Positions 8,978 through 16,078 of a stretch of DNA of 64,000 nt are shown one piece after another. The position numbers and the translations under genes are program-made. The first letter of the stretch is position 1; the number at the start of each line of letters is the position of its first letter. Under the pieces are notes generated by a model, which was not told where the DNA came from, ran no database searches, and saw only the letters and a list, made by a program, of their open reading frames with translations. Origin of the DNA: Archangium violaceum. Lineage in GTDB: Bacteria > Myxococcota > Myxococcia > Myxococcales > Myxococcaceae. The stretch spans positions 8,662,001 to 8,726,000 of the forward strand of contig NZ_CP069396.1 in assembly GCF_016887565.1 (NCBI RefSeq). Reading direction: 5' to 3'.

Positions 8978-10990
8978 ATGAACGGAGCCCAGCCTTCTCG
9001 GCCAGGACATGACGGAGCTCGGCGGCAGCTGCCGCATCCGCCTCGGCGGCACGACGCGCCGGAGCAGCACCTGCCCCAGGTGGGAATGGAGGTGGCCGGC
9101 TACCGGCTGGAGGCGACCCTGGGCAGCGGCGGCCAGGGCACCGTGTTCCGCGCCCGGCGCGAGGACCAGCTCTTCGCGGTGAAGTTCATCTCCCGGCCCC
9201 ATGCTGCGTCCTGGGCCCGGCGTGAGCTGGACGTCATGGTGAAGCTGTGGTGCGCGGGAGGGTTGCCATTGGTGGGACACGGCGAGTGGCCCGCCCTCGA
9301 GCCCCGCTTCCTCTTCCTCGTCACGCCCTATGTGCGCGGGCTGCCGCTGGACGCCTGGGCCCGGGAGCACAACCCCAACGCGCTCGAGGTGGCGGACCTG
9401 GTGCGCCAAGCCGCACGGTTGCTGGGAGCGGTGCACGCGGCCGGAGTCGTCCACCGCGATGTGAAGGGGTCCAACCTGCTGGTGTACGGCGAGCGTCGGC
9501 TGGTGCTGGTGGACTTCGGGGTGGCTACCTACGAGGGCGCGCCCAAGGTGACGGGGCCCGTGCCTCCGGGCACCTGGCCCTATCTCAGCCCCCGGGTGTG
9601 GCGCTCCTGGCGCGGTGAGGAGGACTCCCGCGCCAGCCCGGGTGATGACCTCTGGGCGCTGGGAGTGGAGCTCTATCAATTGCTCACCGGCGAGCTGCCC
9701 TTCCGGGGAAGCGAGGGCGCGCTGGTGCACGCCATCCTGCACCAGGAGCCGAGGGTGCCGCACGAGCTCAACCCGCGGGTGCCCAGGGCACTGGGGGAGG
9801 TGTGCTGGCGCATGCTGCGCAAGCAGCCTGGGGAGAGGTACGCGGACGCGCGGGCGGTGGAGGCGGCGCTGGAGGAGGCAGTGAAGCAGGCGGACGCGGC
9901 GTGGAAGGTGCCACTGTGCGAAGCCTGGGGTCCGAACAACGCCACCACCTCATGGCAACAGGAGCTGGGAGGAGACGTGGACCTGCTGGCGCTCTACGAG
10001 CGCCGGGCCGTCTACGCGCAACAGCCGGTGAGGGGAAAACCGCGTCCGCCGGATGAAGTATCCACCCAGGGCGTGCCAGGAGAGGTGCCGCCTGGACCCG
10101 AAGAGCCAGCGCGACCGCGTGCCCCGGACTCGCCCACCCCGCGCTCGCGACGGGTGCTCCAGGTCGCCGGTGCGGTGCTGGCGCTGGGCCTGAGCGTGTG
10201 GCTCGCCGTGCGCGCGCTCCCGCGTCCCTCCATGTCCACGACCTCACCGGTGGGGACACCCCGAGCCGTCCTACCAGAGGAGTTCTACCCCATCACCCTG
10301 GAGCCGGGTGGCCAGGAAGTGGCGCCTCCGTGGCGGCGGCTGGAAGGTGACGGCGGCGCGGCGCCCGAAGAGGCGGTAACCCCCGCGCCCGTTGCCAGCG
10401 CGACGCACTCCCAGGACACGCGCGTGAGGACACTTCGCAAGGCTCCCCAGGACACCCCGCAGCAGCCGCCGAAGGACTCGGGCTCCACAGCCACCAAGGT
10501 GGGGGCGGCCCTCCTCGGCTGCACCCTCGCCGCCGGTTGCCCCGGCCCCACCACCACGGCCGTGCAGGTGCGGCCCCTGCCCGCTCCCACCGAGTGCCCA
10601 CCTGACTCGGTGCAAACCATGAAGGAACTGGGCTTCCGCATCGGCAAGAGCGAAACCGCCCTGTTGCCCCGGCAGGAGGAGAGCGAGCCCTTCGTTCCCG
10701 TGCGCGAGGGCCCGGGCACCACGATGCGCATCGTCCTGAGAAGACCCACGACGGAGGTGCCCGCGGGCTCCATGGTCTCGGGGCAGCTCTTCTTCGGCAC
10801 GGACCGCATCCACGGCCGCTTCACTCAACTCCATACGCCGAATGGGTACACGTACCCCATCTGCATGGTGCTCGTTGATCGGAGCGACGACATGGGCGTG
10901 GGCGGCGACAACGTGAAGCCGGGCGAGAAGCCGGGCACCCTGCGCATGTCGTGGTCCGAGGGCGTCATGCCGGTGGAGCGTTTCAAGTAG
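8978..10990 (+). CDS. Membrane-bound serine/threonine protein kinase with C-terminal extracytoplasmic domain
   Basis: A 670-residue protein. ATG 8978 is preceded by GGAGGTG at 8965-8971; longer in-frame starts add low-complexity residues and are unlikely. The Hanks-type kinase domain covers about residues 38-300: glycine loop LGSGGQGTVF, Lys in LFAVKFI, catalytic loop VVHRDVKGSNLL, DFG in LVDFGVATYEG, and DDLWALGVELYQLL. A transmembrane helix is at about 391-413 (VAGAVLALGLSVWLAVRAL). The remaining ~250 residues contain a second hydrophobic patch (ALLGCTLAAGCPGP) and an unnamed C-terminal domain ending in MSWSEGVMPVERFK. In large myxobacterial genomes such kinases recur beside DUF2381 genes, as here. 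The signal sensed and the substrates are unknown. Confidence 0.92.
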   Translation: MNGAQPSRPGHDGARRQLPHPPRRHDAPEQHLPQVGMEVAGYRLEATLGSGGQGTVFRARREDQLFAVKFISRPHAASWARRELDVMVKLWCAGGLPLVGHGEWPALEPRFLFLVTPYVRGLPLDAWAREHNPNALEVADLVRQAARLLGAVHAAGVVHRDVKGSNLLVYGERRLVLVDFGVATYEGAPKVTGPVPPGTWPYLSPRVWRSWRGEEDSRASPGDDLWALGVELYQLLTGELPFRGSEGALVHAILHQEPRVPHELNPRVPRALGEVCWRMLRKQPGERYADARAVEAALEEAVKQADAAWKVPLCEAWGPNNATTSWQQELGGDVDLLALYERRAVYAQQPVRGKPRPPDEVSTQGVPGEVPPGPEEPARPRAPDSPTPRSRRVLQVAGAVLALGLSVWLAVRALPRPSMSTTSPVGTPRAVLPEEFYPITLEPGGQEVAPPWRRLEGDGGAAPEEAVTPAPVASATHSQDTRVRTLRKAPQDTPQQPPKDSGSTATKVGAALLGCTLAAGCPGPTTTAVQVRPLPAPTECPPDSVQTMKELGFRIGKSETALLPRQEESEPFVPVREGPGTTMRIVLRRPTTEVPAGSMVSGQLFFGTDRIHGRFTQLHTPNGYTYPICMVLVDRSDDMGVGGDNVKPGEKPGTLRMSWSEGVMPVERFK

Positions 10991-11073
10991 AGGGCCCAAA
11001 CCAGCTGGAATCAGTTCTTTCAGGGGTGCTCTTGCAGGAAAAGACGGGGCACCTTCCGGGCGCGCTCCGGACG

Positions 11074-11098
11074 AACTGGTCCGACAGTCAGACCAGTT
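11074..11098. promoter_or_regulatory. 25-bp near-perfect palindrome upstream of DUF2381 gene
   Basis: AACTGGTC (11074-11081) and GACCAGTT (11091-11098) are perfect inverted arms. Inside them, after one C/A mismatch on each side, GAC and GTC pair again around a central A, so the whole element is symmetric apart from one position pair. It lies 135 bases before the DUF2381 start and 84 bases after the kinase stop. It could be a protein-binding operator or a stem-loop; there is no T run after it. Confidence 0.5.
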
Positions 11099-11233
11099 GC
11101 TCCCGAGCGCGACCGGGACCTCCCTCCTGAAAGGACCTACCCACCTGGCCTGGCTGCGAACAAGGGCGGACGAAAAGCAGGGGCGACGTAGGAGGTGCTT
11201 GTTTCCCTGAGCACTCCGGAGGTAGTACGGCCC

Positions 11234-12166
11234 ATGCCCAGCCCACCACCCACCGTCCCCCTGCTGCTCGCGATTCTCGCCACGGCTCCAGCCCTCGCCG
11301 AGCCTCCGTCTGAAGCTTGGGACACGGCGGCCGCTCGCCACCTCGAGCTGACGGCAGAGAGCCCCGGGCAGGTGCACGAGGTGCGTATCAGCCCTGGCCT
11401 CACCACCACCCTGGTGTTCAACGCGCCGCTGCTGCGCGGGGGAGTCGTGGTGGAGGAGCGAGAGCGCTTCCGGGTGGTAACGGTGGACGAGACCACGGGC
11501 TTCGTTGCGCTCCTGCCCTCGGGTGCGCTGTCACCAGGGCAGCGACTGCTCCTCACGGTGCGCTTCGCGGATGGCGCGGTGCCGGCGAGTACCACTTTCC
11601 GACTGGCGGTGCACCCCACCCGGGCCGAGCCACAGGTGAACGTGTACCGCCAGCCGCGCTCGGCCGAGTCCTTTCAGATGGAGGCGCGGCAGGAGCACGA
11701 GCGGGCCGAGCGGTGCGAAGCGCGGCTGGCGCAAGCCCAGACAGAGCAGAAGAGTCCCGGAGGCCTCACCGGGCTCATCGAGTCCGGGCTGGTGGAGGGC
11801 AAGAAAGGCATCGCGGCACAGGACATTTCAGACACCACCCAGCAGCCTCCCGGTGAGACTCTCAAGAGCAACAAGGCTTACAGCTACCGGGCAGAGGGAC
11901 GAGTGGCGGTGGCGCTGGAGGTGGAGAACACGAGCGCGCAGCCCTGGACGGTGGATGAGGAAGGCGCGGCGCTGATGGGCAAGGGAGGCGCGCGGCTACG
12001 GTTGCTGCGTGTATGGCAACCGGAGCCCCTCCCCCCCGGAGGAACGGACCGGGTAGTGGTGGAGGTAGAGGCCACGGAGGTGCAGCCCCGGGGCACCTAT
12101 GTCCTCCGACTGGGAGAGGCGAGCGGGCCGCGCACCATCACCCTTCGTGGCGTGACGTTTCCGTGA
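11234..12166 (+). CDS. DUF2381 family protein (myxobacterial paralogous family)
   Basis: A 310-residue protein from ATG 11234, with GGAGGTAG at 11218-11225. The signal peptide (PLLLAILATAPALAEP) is followed by an N-terminal beta-rich region (VHEVRISPGLTTTLVFNAPL), a charged helical segment (MEARQEHERAERCEARLAQAQTE, shortened here to its first part), and a C-terminal beta domain (VAVALEVENTSAQPWTVDEE, PEPLPPGGTDRVVVEVE). This order is characteristic of DUF2381, a family largely restricted to myxobacteria. Its function is unknown. Adjacency to a transmembrane kinase suggests a periplasmic partner (inference). A strong hairpin follows the stop codon. Confidence 0.85.
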   Translation: MPSPPPTVPLLLAILATAPALAEPPSEAWDTAAARHLELTAESPGQVHEVRISPGLTTTLVFNAPLLRGGVVVEERERFRVVTVDETTGFVALLPSGALSPGQRLLLTVRFADGAVPASTTFRLAVHPTRAEPQVNVYRQPRSAESFQMEARQEHERAERCEARLAQAQTEQKSPGGLTGLIESGLVEGKKGIAAQDISDTTQQPPGETLKSNKAYSYRAEGRVAVALEVENTSAQPWTVDEEGAALMGKGGARLRLLRVWQPEPLPPGGTDRVVVEVEATEVQPRGTYVLRLGEASGPRTITLRGVTFP

Positions 12167-12181
12167 GCCTCTCCCAGAGGG

Positions 12182-12218
12182 CCGGGCCACATCCTCACGA
12201 GCGGAGGATGTGACCCGG
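12182..12218 (+). terminator. Hairpin terminator after DUF2381 gene
   Basis: CCGGG then CACATCCTC (12188-12196) pair with GAGGATGTG (12204-12212) then CCCGG, giving 14 base pairs with one C/A mismatch and a 7-base loop. It starts 16 bases after the stop codon. No T run follows, as is common in GC-rich genomes. Confidence 0.7.
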
Positions 12219-12244
12219 GACGAGTGTGTGGATGGCGGCGGCCT

Positions 12245-12294
12245 GGTGACAGCAGTCATCAGTGATGACGGGTGTCACCTGGGGGCCTGATGAC
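12245..12294. promoter_or_regulatory. Nested palindromes, candidate enhancer (UAS) for the sigma-54 promoter
   Basis: Outer arms GGTGACA (12245-12251) and TGTCACC (12273-12279) enclose inner arms GTCATCA (12255-12261) and TGATGAC (12263-12269) around a single G. A third half-site TGATGAC is at 12288-12294. The centre (12262) lies about 142 bases upstream of the start site predicted from the sigma-54 promoter, within the usual range for binding sites of sigma-54 activator proteins. A transcribed stem-loop is an alternative reading. Confidence 0.5.
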
Positions 12295-12377
12295 GGCGCT
12301 CACCCCCCGGAAGCTCGTGAGGTCCCTGCCTCCGCGTAACTCATCGGAATCACGTCCGGTTACGGGGCGGCCACCCC

Positions 12378-12393
12378 TGGCACGAGCGCTGCA
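12378..12393 (+). promoter_or_regulatory. Sigma-54 (RpoN) promoter, -24/-12 type
   Basis: TGGCACGAGCGCTGCA matches the sigma-54 consensus TGGCACG-N4-TTGC[A/T] at every specified base except one (C for the first T of the -12 element). The GG and GC dinucleotides have the correct spacing. Transcription would start near 12404, giving a leader of about 60 bases before the ATG at 12465. Confidence 0.65.
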
Positions 12394-12464
12394 CTAAGGC
12401 CTTCACGTCAAGGCATCGCCCCCCTCTCTCGGCAACCAGCCCCGTCTTCTCAGGAGATAAGTCC

Positions 12465-13529
12465 ATGCGTATCAAGAGCTTCCCGAAGATCTCGCTCCCC
12501 AACCTCAAGGGACCCAAGGCGCCCACCGCCAAGCCCGACGGCGTGAAGCCCTCGCCGCGCCCGGACATCAACGGCAACCTCCCTGGCAAGAAGCCCGACG
12601 TCGGTCCCAAGTTCTCTCCGCGCCCGGACATCAACGGCAACCTCCCCGGCAAGAAGCCCGACGTCGGTCCCAAGTTCTCGCCGCGCCCGGACATCAACGG
12701 CAACCTCCCCGGCAAGAAGCCCGACGTCGGCCCCAAGTTCTCTCCCCGCCCGGACATCAACGGCAACCTCCCCGTCCAGAAGCCCGACGTCGGCCCCAAG
12801 TTCTCTCCCCGCCCGGACATCAACGGCAACCTCCCCGGCAAGAAGCCGGACTTCAACCTCGACGGGTTCACGCCGGGCAACGGGCTGAACAACCTCAAGC
12901 CGAACCGTCTCGGAGGCCTCGGCGATGGCCTCTCGGCCGCGGGTGATGTGTTGGGCGGTGTGGCGAACGGTGTGGCCGGGCTGGCCGGCGCGGGTCTCGA
13001 GGCGGCCAGCATGCTGCCCGGCGCCCTGGGCATGATGGATCCGTACGCGCTCAGCGGCATGGCTCCGGAGCTGGCCGGTGGTCCGATGATGGACCCGTAC
13101 GCCGCTGGCGCCCTGCCCCCGGAGCTGGCCGCTGGTCCGATGATGGACCCGTACGCCGCCGGCGCCCTGCCTCAGCAGCTGGCCGCTGGTCCGGTGATGG
13201 ACCCGTACGCCGCTGGCGCCCTGCCTCAGCAGCTGGCCGCTGGTCCGGTGATGGACCCGTACGCCGCTGGCGGCCTGCCCCAGCAGCTGAGCGGCCTGAC
13301 GCCTCCGACCGATCTCCAGCACTCGGACCTCGGGAACATCCTCGGCTCGGTGGCCCACGCGCTCGACACCGCGACCCAGGCCCTCGCGGCCGTGAAGGAT
13401 CTCGTGGGCCAGGGCGCCGCCACCGTGGCCCAGCCCCTGCAGAAGAAGCTCGCCGAGAAGCTGCCCACGGAGCTCGCCGCCGTGGTGGCCCCCAGCCAGG
13501 ACGCCCAGGCGGGCATCCAGGAAGTCTGA
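12465..13529 (+). CDS. Repeat-built protein with two tandem repeat arrays, probable partner of the CD38-like protein
   Basis: A 354-residue protein from ATG 12465 with AGGAG at 12452-12456. Residues 30-134 are five copies of a 21-residue Pro/Gly/Asn/Lys repeat beginning SPRPDINGNLPGKKPDVG. Residues about 155-185 are Gly/Ala-rich (SAAGDVLGGVANGVAGLAGA). Residues about 189-277 hold five copies of an 18-residue repeat built around MDPYAAGALPQQL. The C-terminus is helical (NILGSVAHALDTATQALAAVKDLV). There is no signal peptide. The N-terminus (RIKSFPKISLP) resembles that of the next protein (TIRFRPRVNVP). I do not recognise a family. The sigma-54 promoter upstream probably drives this gene and the next, whose start lies 48 bases after this stop. 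Confidence 0.85.
   Translation: MRIKSFPKISLPNLKGPKAPTAKPDGVKPSPRPDINGNLPGKKPDVGPKFSPRPDINGNLPGKKPDVGPKFSPRPDINGNLPGKKPDVGPKFSPRPDINGNLPVQKPDVGPKFSPRPDINGNLPGKKPDFNLDGFTPGNGLNNLKPNRLGGLGDGLSAAGDVLGGVANGVAGLAGAGLEAASMLPGALGMMDPYALSGMAPELAGGPMMDPYAAGALPPELAAGPMMDPYAAGALPQQLAAGPVMDPYAAGALPQQLAAGPVMDPYAAGGLPQQLSGLTPPTDLQHSDLGNILGSVAHALDTATQALAAVKDLVGQGAATVAQPLQKKLAEKLPTELAAVVAPSQDAQAGIQEV
12552..12866 (+). repeat. Five in-frame 63-bp tandem repeats
   Basis: Units start at 12552, 12615, 12678, 12741 and 12804. The first four are almost identical; the fourth changes GK to VQ, and the last diverges after its first 15 codons. The period is exactly 21 codons, so the array is coding and can change copy number without breaking the reading frame. 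Confidence 0.9.
13029..13295 (+). repeat. Five in-frame 51/54-bp tandem repeats (MDPYA repeats)
   Basis: A divergent first unit at 13029-13079 (17 codons) is followed by four 18-codon units starting at 13080, 13134, 13188 and 13242. Each encodes GP-[MV]-MDPYAAG-[AG]-LP-[PQ]-[EQ]-L. The third and fourth units are almost identical at DNA level, which suggests recent duplication. Confidence 0.9.
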
Positions 13530-13577
13530 TTCCCAGGGCCAGGGAAACCTGGGCAACCCCCTACGAACGGTGCACCC

Positions 13578-14594
13578 ATGACCATCCGATTCCGCCCCCG
13601 AGTGAATGTCCCCCTGCCGACGAGCACCCAAGACAAACCCACCTCGGTCGGTGCACCGTCGAAGACCCCCCCCACCCAGAGCGCGAACGGGCTCCACACT
13701 CCCCGGACTCCGGGGAGCACCGACGGCTTCGACGGCCCGGTCCGCCCGAACAGGGCCAATCGCCCGGAGCTCGCCGGAACCCTGGCGGAGATGCGAGTCC
13801 CCGTGGAGCAGGCCATGGGCCCCGCCCTGTCCTCGGGCAAGCACAGCACCACCGCGGCCCAGGTGCTCGACCTGAAGAACCCCCTCTCGCACCCCGAGGC
13901 GCCGCAATTCCAGCAGGCCTTCAACGCGCTCGGCATGAGCGAGGGGAAGACATCGGAGGTGTGGAGCGACATCCTCCATGGCGTGAAGCGCCAGGAGGAG
14001 ATCCGGGCCAACGTCAAGGAGAGCCGGACCACTCCCTGGACCCCGGACAAGCCCGTTCCGGACAAGTCCAACCCGCACTACGAGAAGGTGGCCCAGGAGC
14101 TGGGACCCTACCTGCGCATCGAGGACGGCCAGGGACCGCTGGCGCTCTGGTCGGGCGGCTACGATGTGAGCAAGCACGCCCAGCTCAAGGGGTACACCAC
14201 GCTGGAGAGCACACCGGCCGGCCGGGCCCTCTCGGGGCTGGAGATCTACAAGGACCCCAAGGCCGTCACGCCCATGTGGAACCATCTCTCCGAGGAGTTC
14301 GTGAGGCAGAACCCGGAGGGGACCGCGCACGCCTTCATGCGCACCCATGATCCGACGAGCGTGCTCTACCGCCAGGAGATCCAGACGATCGAGAAGTTCT
14401 CGCCCGATCGACCCGTGACCTGGCATCCCCTCGTGGGAGACAAGTTGGAGGATTTCCAGGCCGTCCAGCCGAACAAGACGCTCGGTCCCGACTCGGCGTA
14501 TACGAGCGAGGCGCAGGCGCGCAAGGACCTGAAGGACTACCTGTCCCAGACGAACAGTGAGAGCTTCTCGGCCCAGGCCATGAAGATCCTCTGA
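13578..14594 (+). CDS. Putative CD38/ADP-ribosyl cyclase-like NADase effector
   Basis: A 338-residue protein. The N-terminal ~60 residues are Pro/Thr-rich and disordered-looking, without a signal peptide. From about residue 187 the sequence carries the landmarks of the CD38/ADP-ribosyl cyclase family in order: LALWSGG (Trp 191), YTTLEST (Glu 210), PMWNHLSEEF (Trp 234) and LYRQEIQT (Glu 267). In human CD38 the equivalents are FWS (Trp125), FTLEDT (Glu146), VFWKTVSRRF (Trp189) and GSVEV (Glu226), which form the NAD-cleaving site. The CD38 disulfide cysteines are absent, which fits a cytoplasmic enzyme. I infer an NAD(P)-hydrolysing or cyclising effector, possibly an antibacterial toxin. It sits 48 bases behind the repeat protein gene, and its ribosome site is weak. 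Confidence 0.6.
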   Translation: MTIRFRPRVNVPLPTSTQDKPTSVGAPSKTPPTQSANGLHTPRTPGSTDGFDGPVRPNRANRPELAGTLAEMRVPVEQAMGPALSSGKHSTTAAQVLDLKNPLSHPEAPQFQQAFNALGMSEGKTSEVWSDILHGVKRQEEIRANVKESRTTPWTPDKPVPDKSNPHYEKVAQELGPYLRIEDGQGPLALWSGGYDVSKHAQLKGYTTLESTPAGRALSGLEIYKDPKAVTPMWNHLSEEFVRQNPEGTAHAFMRTHDPTSVLYRQEIQTIEKFSPDRPVTWHPLVGDKLEDFQAVQPNKTLGPDSAYTSEAQARKDLKDYLSQTNSESFSAQAMKIL

Positions 14595-14667
14595 GTCAGG
14601 CCCTGGCTCCCGACCGGGGAACCGGGATACTGGGTGCGAGAACCCTCTTCCGCACCCGGAGTCCCTC

Positions 14668-16059
14668 ATGTTCCCGCATCGCGCGCCCCTGGCGCGTCTG
14701 CTCGGTGTCCTGCTGCTCTCCCTGACCGCCCTGGCGCACGCGGCGGAGCCGAGCCCCAAGGCTCCCGCCACCCCCAAGGCTCCGGGAACACCGTTCCCCC
14801 AGGAGGTGCTGCACACCTCGGAGCTCTTCTACTCGGTGTTGCTGTTCCACCCGACGGAGCCGAAGGGCAACGTGGTGGCGGAAGCGAACGCGCTGCTGGC
14901 GGCGAAGTACAAGGAGCTCAACGGCGCGTGGAAGTCCGGCGCGCCGGCCCCCGAGGTCGTCATCGAGAGGGTGTCACAGGACAAGTTGGATCCGATCGAC
15001 GAGGAGCTCCTGCGCTACTTCGGCGGGAAGGTGGAGCCCGAGGATCGCAAGCGGCTGCTGGGCGCGAAGCACGCGACGGCGCTGAACTTCCACATCCCCT
15101 TCGCCAAGCGCCACGAGTCGCTGCTGGCGGCCATGCGCTTCGCGCACCAGCTCGCCACCCAGCAGAAGGCCCTCCTCTGGGACGCCGAGACGCGCGAGTA
15201 CTTCTCCCCCAAGAGCTGGAAGGAGATGCGGGTGGACGGCTGGACCGGTGGAGTGCCCTCGATTCCCGCGCACATCACGATGCACGTGTACGCCAGCCGT
15301 GGGGCCCAGCGGATGGTCACCCTCGGGATGGTGAAGCTGGGCCTGCCGGATCTGGTGGTGGAGCAGGTGCCGGGCTCGATGACGACCGAGATGGGGAAGC
15401 TCGTCAACGCCGTGGCGCAGTTGCTCACCGAGGGGCTGGAGCCCGCGAAGACCGGAGAGCTGGCGGTGGACCTGACGCGCGTGAAGGACGCCCGGGTGCA
15501 GCGCATGGTCGCGGCGGATGATCCGAAGACGGCGCGGCGGAACGCGAAGTTGTGGGCCATCGAGGGCCGCCGGGACAATGGAGACCCGGAGAACCCGCTG
15601 CTGGAGATCGCCTTCCCGGGGAGCGGGTCGGCGCACGAGCGGCAACTGGCGGCGCTCGACGGGCTGTTCGGCAAGAAGCCGGACAACATCACCGCCGCGC
15701 CCCCGGGAGACCCGGAGCTGGAGGCGGTGGCTCGCAAGGCACGCGCCCGGCTCAACGAGCTGCGTCCCCGCATCGCCAAGGGAATCCATCCACCCGAGGT
15801 GCTCCTGGTGAAGGCGGGCTTCCGCACGGATGACGACAACCTCGAGTACATGTGGATGGAGGTCATCACCTGGGAGAAGGACCGGCTGAAGGGGACGCTG
15901 GCCAACGAGCCCTTCAACGTGAGCCGGCTTCGCCGGGGCTCGCCCGTGGACGTGGCGGAGTCGGAGGTGCAGGACTACCTCTACATGAGCCCCAACGGCA
16001 CGCGTGAGGGCGGCGAGAGCAGCACCATCCTCATGCGCCGCGAGCAACAGGGCCAGTAG
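14668..16059 (+). CDS. Exported DUF2314 domain protein
   Basis: A 463-residue protein from ATG 14668 (GGAGTC upstream). A signal peptide (LLGVLLLSLTALAHAAE) precedes about 370 residues without a recognised domain, which include an HVYASRGAQRMVTLGM segment. Residues about 393-440 match DUF2314: YMWMEVITWEKDRLKGTLAN, then a Gly-x-Pro turn and SEVQDYLY. DUF2314 proteins are common in myxobacteria and elsewhere, with unknown function. The gene lies 73 bases after the CD38-like gene on the same strand. Its signal peptide argues against it being a cytoplasmic antidote to an NADase, so a shared role is only a possibility. Confidence 0.75.
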   Translation: MFPHRAPLARLLGVLLLSLTALAHAAEPSPKAPATPKAPGTPFPQEVLHTSELFYSVLLFHPTEPKGNVVAEANALLAAKYKELNGAWKSGAPAPEVVIERVSQDKLDPIDEELLRYFGGKVEPEDRKRLLGAKHATALNFHIPFAKRHESLLAAMRFAHQLATQQKALLWDAETREYFSPKSWKEMRVDGWTGGVPSIPAHITMHVYASRGAQRMVTLGMVKLGLPDLVVEQVPGSMTTEMGKLVNAVAQLLTEGLEPAKTGELAVDLTRVKDARVQRMVAADDPKTARRNAKLWAIEGRRDNGDPENPLLEIAFPGSGSAHERQLAALDGLFGKKPDNITAAPPGDPELEAVARKARARLNELRPRIAKGIHPPEVLLVKAGFRTDDDNLEYMWMEVITWEKDRLKGTLANEPFNVSRLRRGSPVDVAESEVQDYLYMSPNGTREGGESSTILMRREQQGQ

Positions 16060-16078
16060 GCCGGGGCACGAGCGGGAC

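Noticed and set aside
12552-12866. Regularly spaced repeats as a possible CRISPR array
   Set aside because: Units are contiguous 63-bp in-frame coding repeats with no spacers and no cas genes.
13578-14594. ADP-ribosyltransferase (ART) toxin as the identity of this protein
   Set aside because: No R-S-E or H-Y-E triad in the right order; the W...E...W...E pattern fits ADP-ribosyl cyclase/CD38 better.
12450-14816. Long minus-strand open frame (788 codons) opposite the repeat and CD38-like genes
   Set aside because: Antisense shadow typical of GC-rich coding DNA. Composition is Arg/Gly/Leu/His-rich, there is no ribosome site or domain, and its repeats are the reverse complement of coding repeats.
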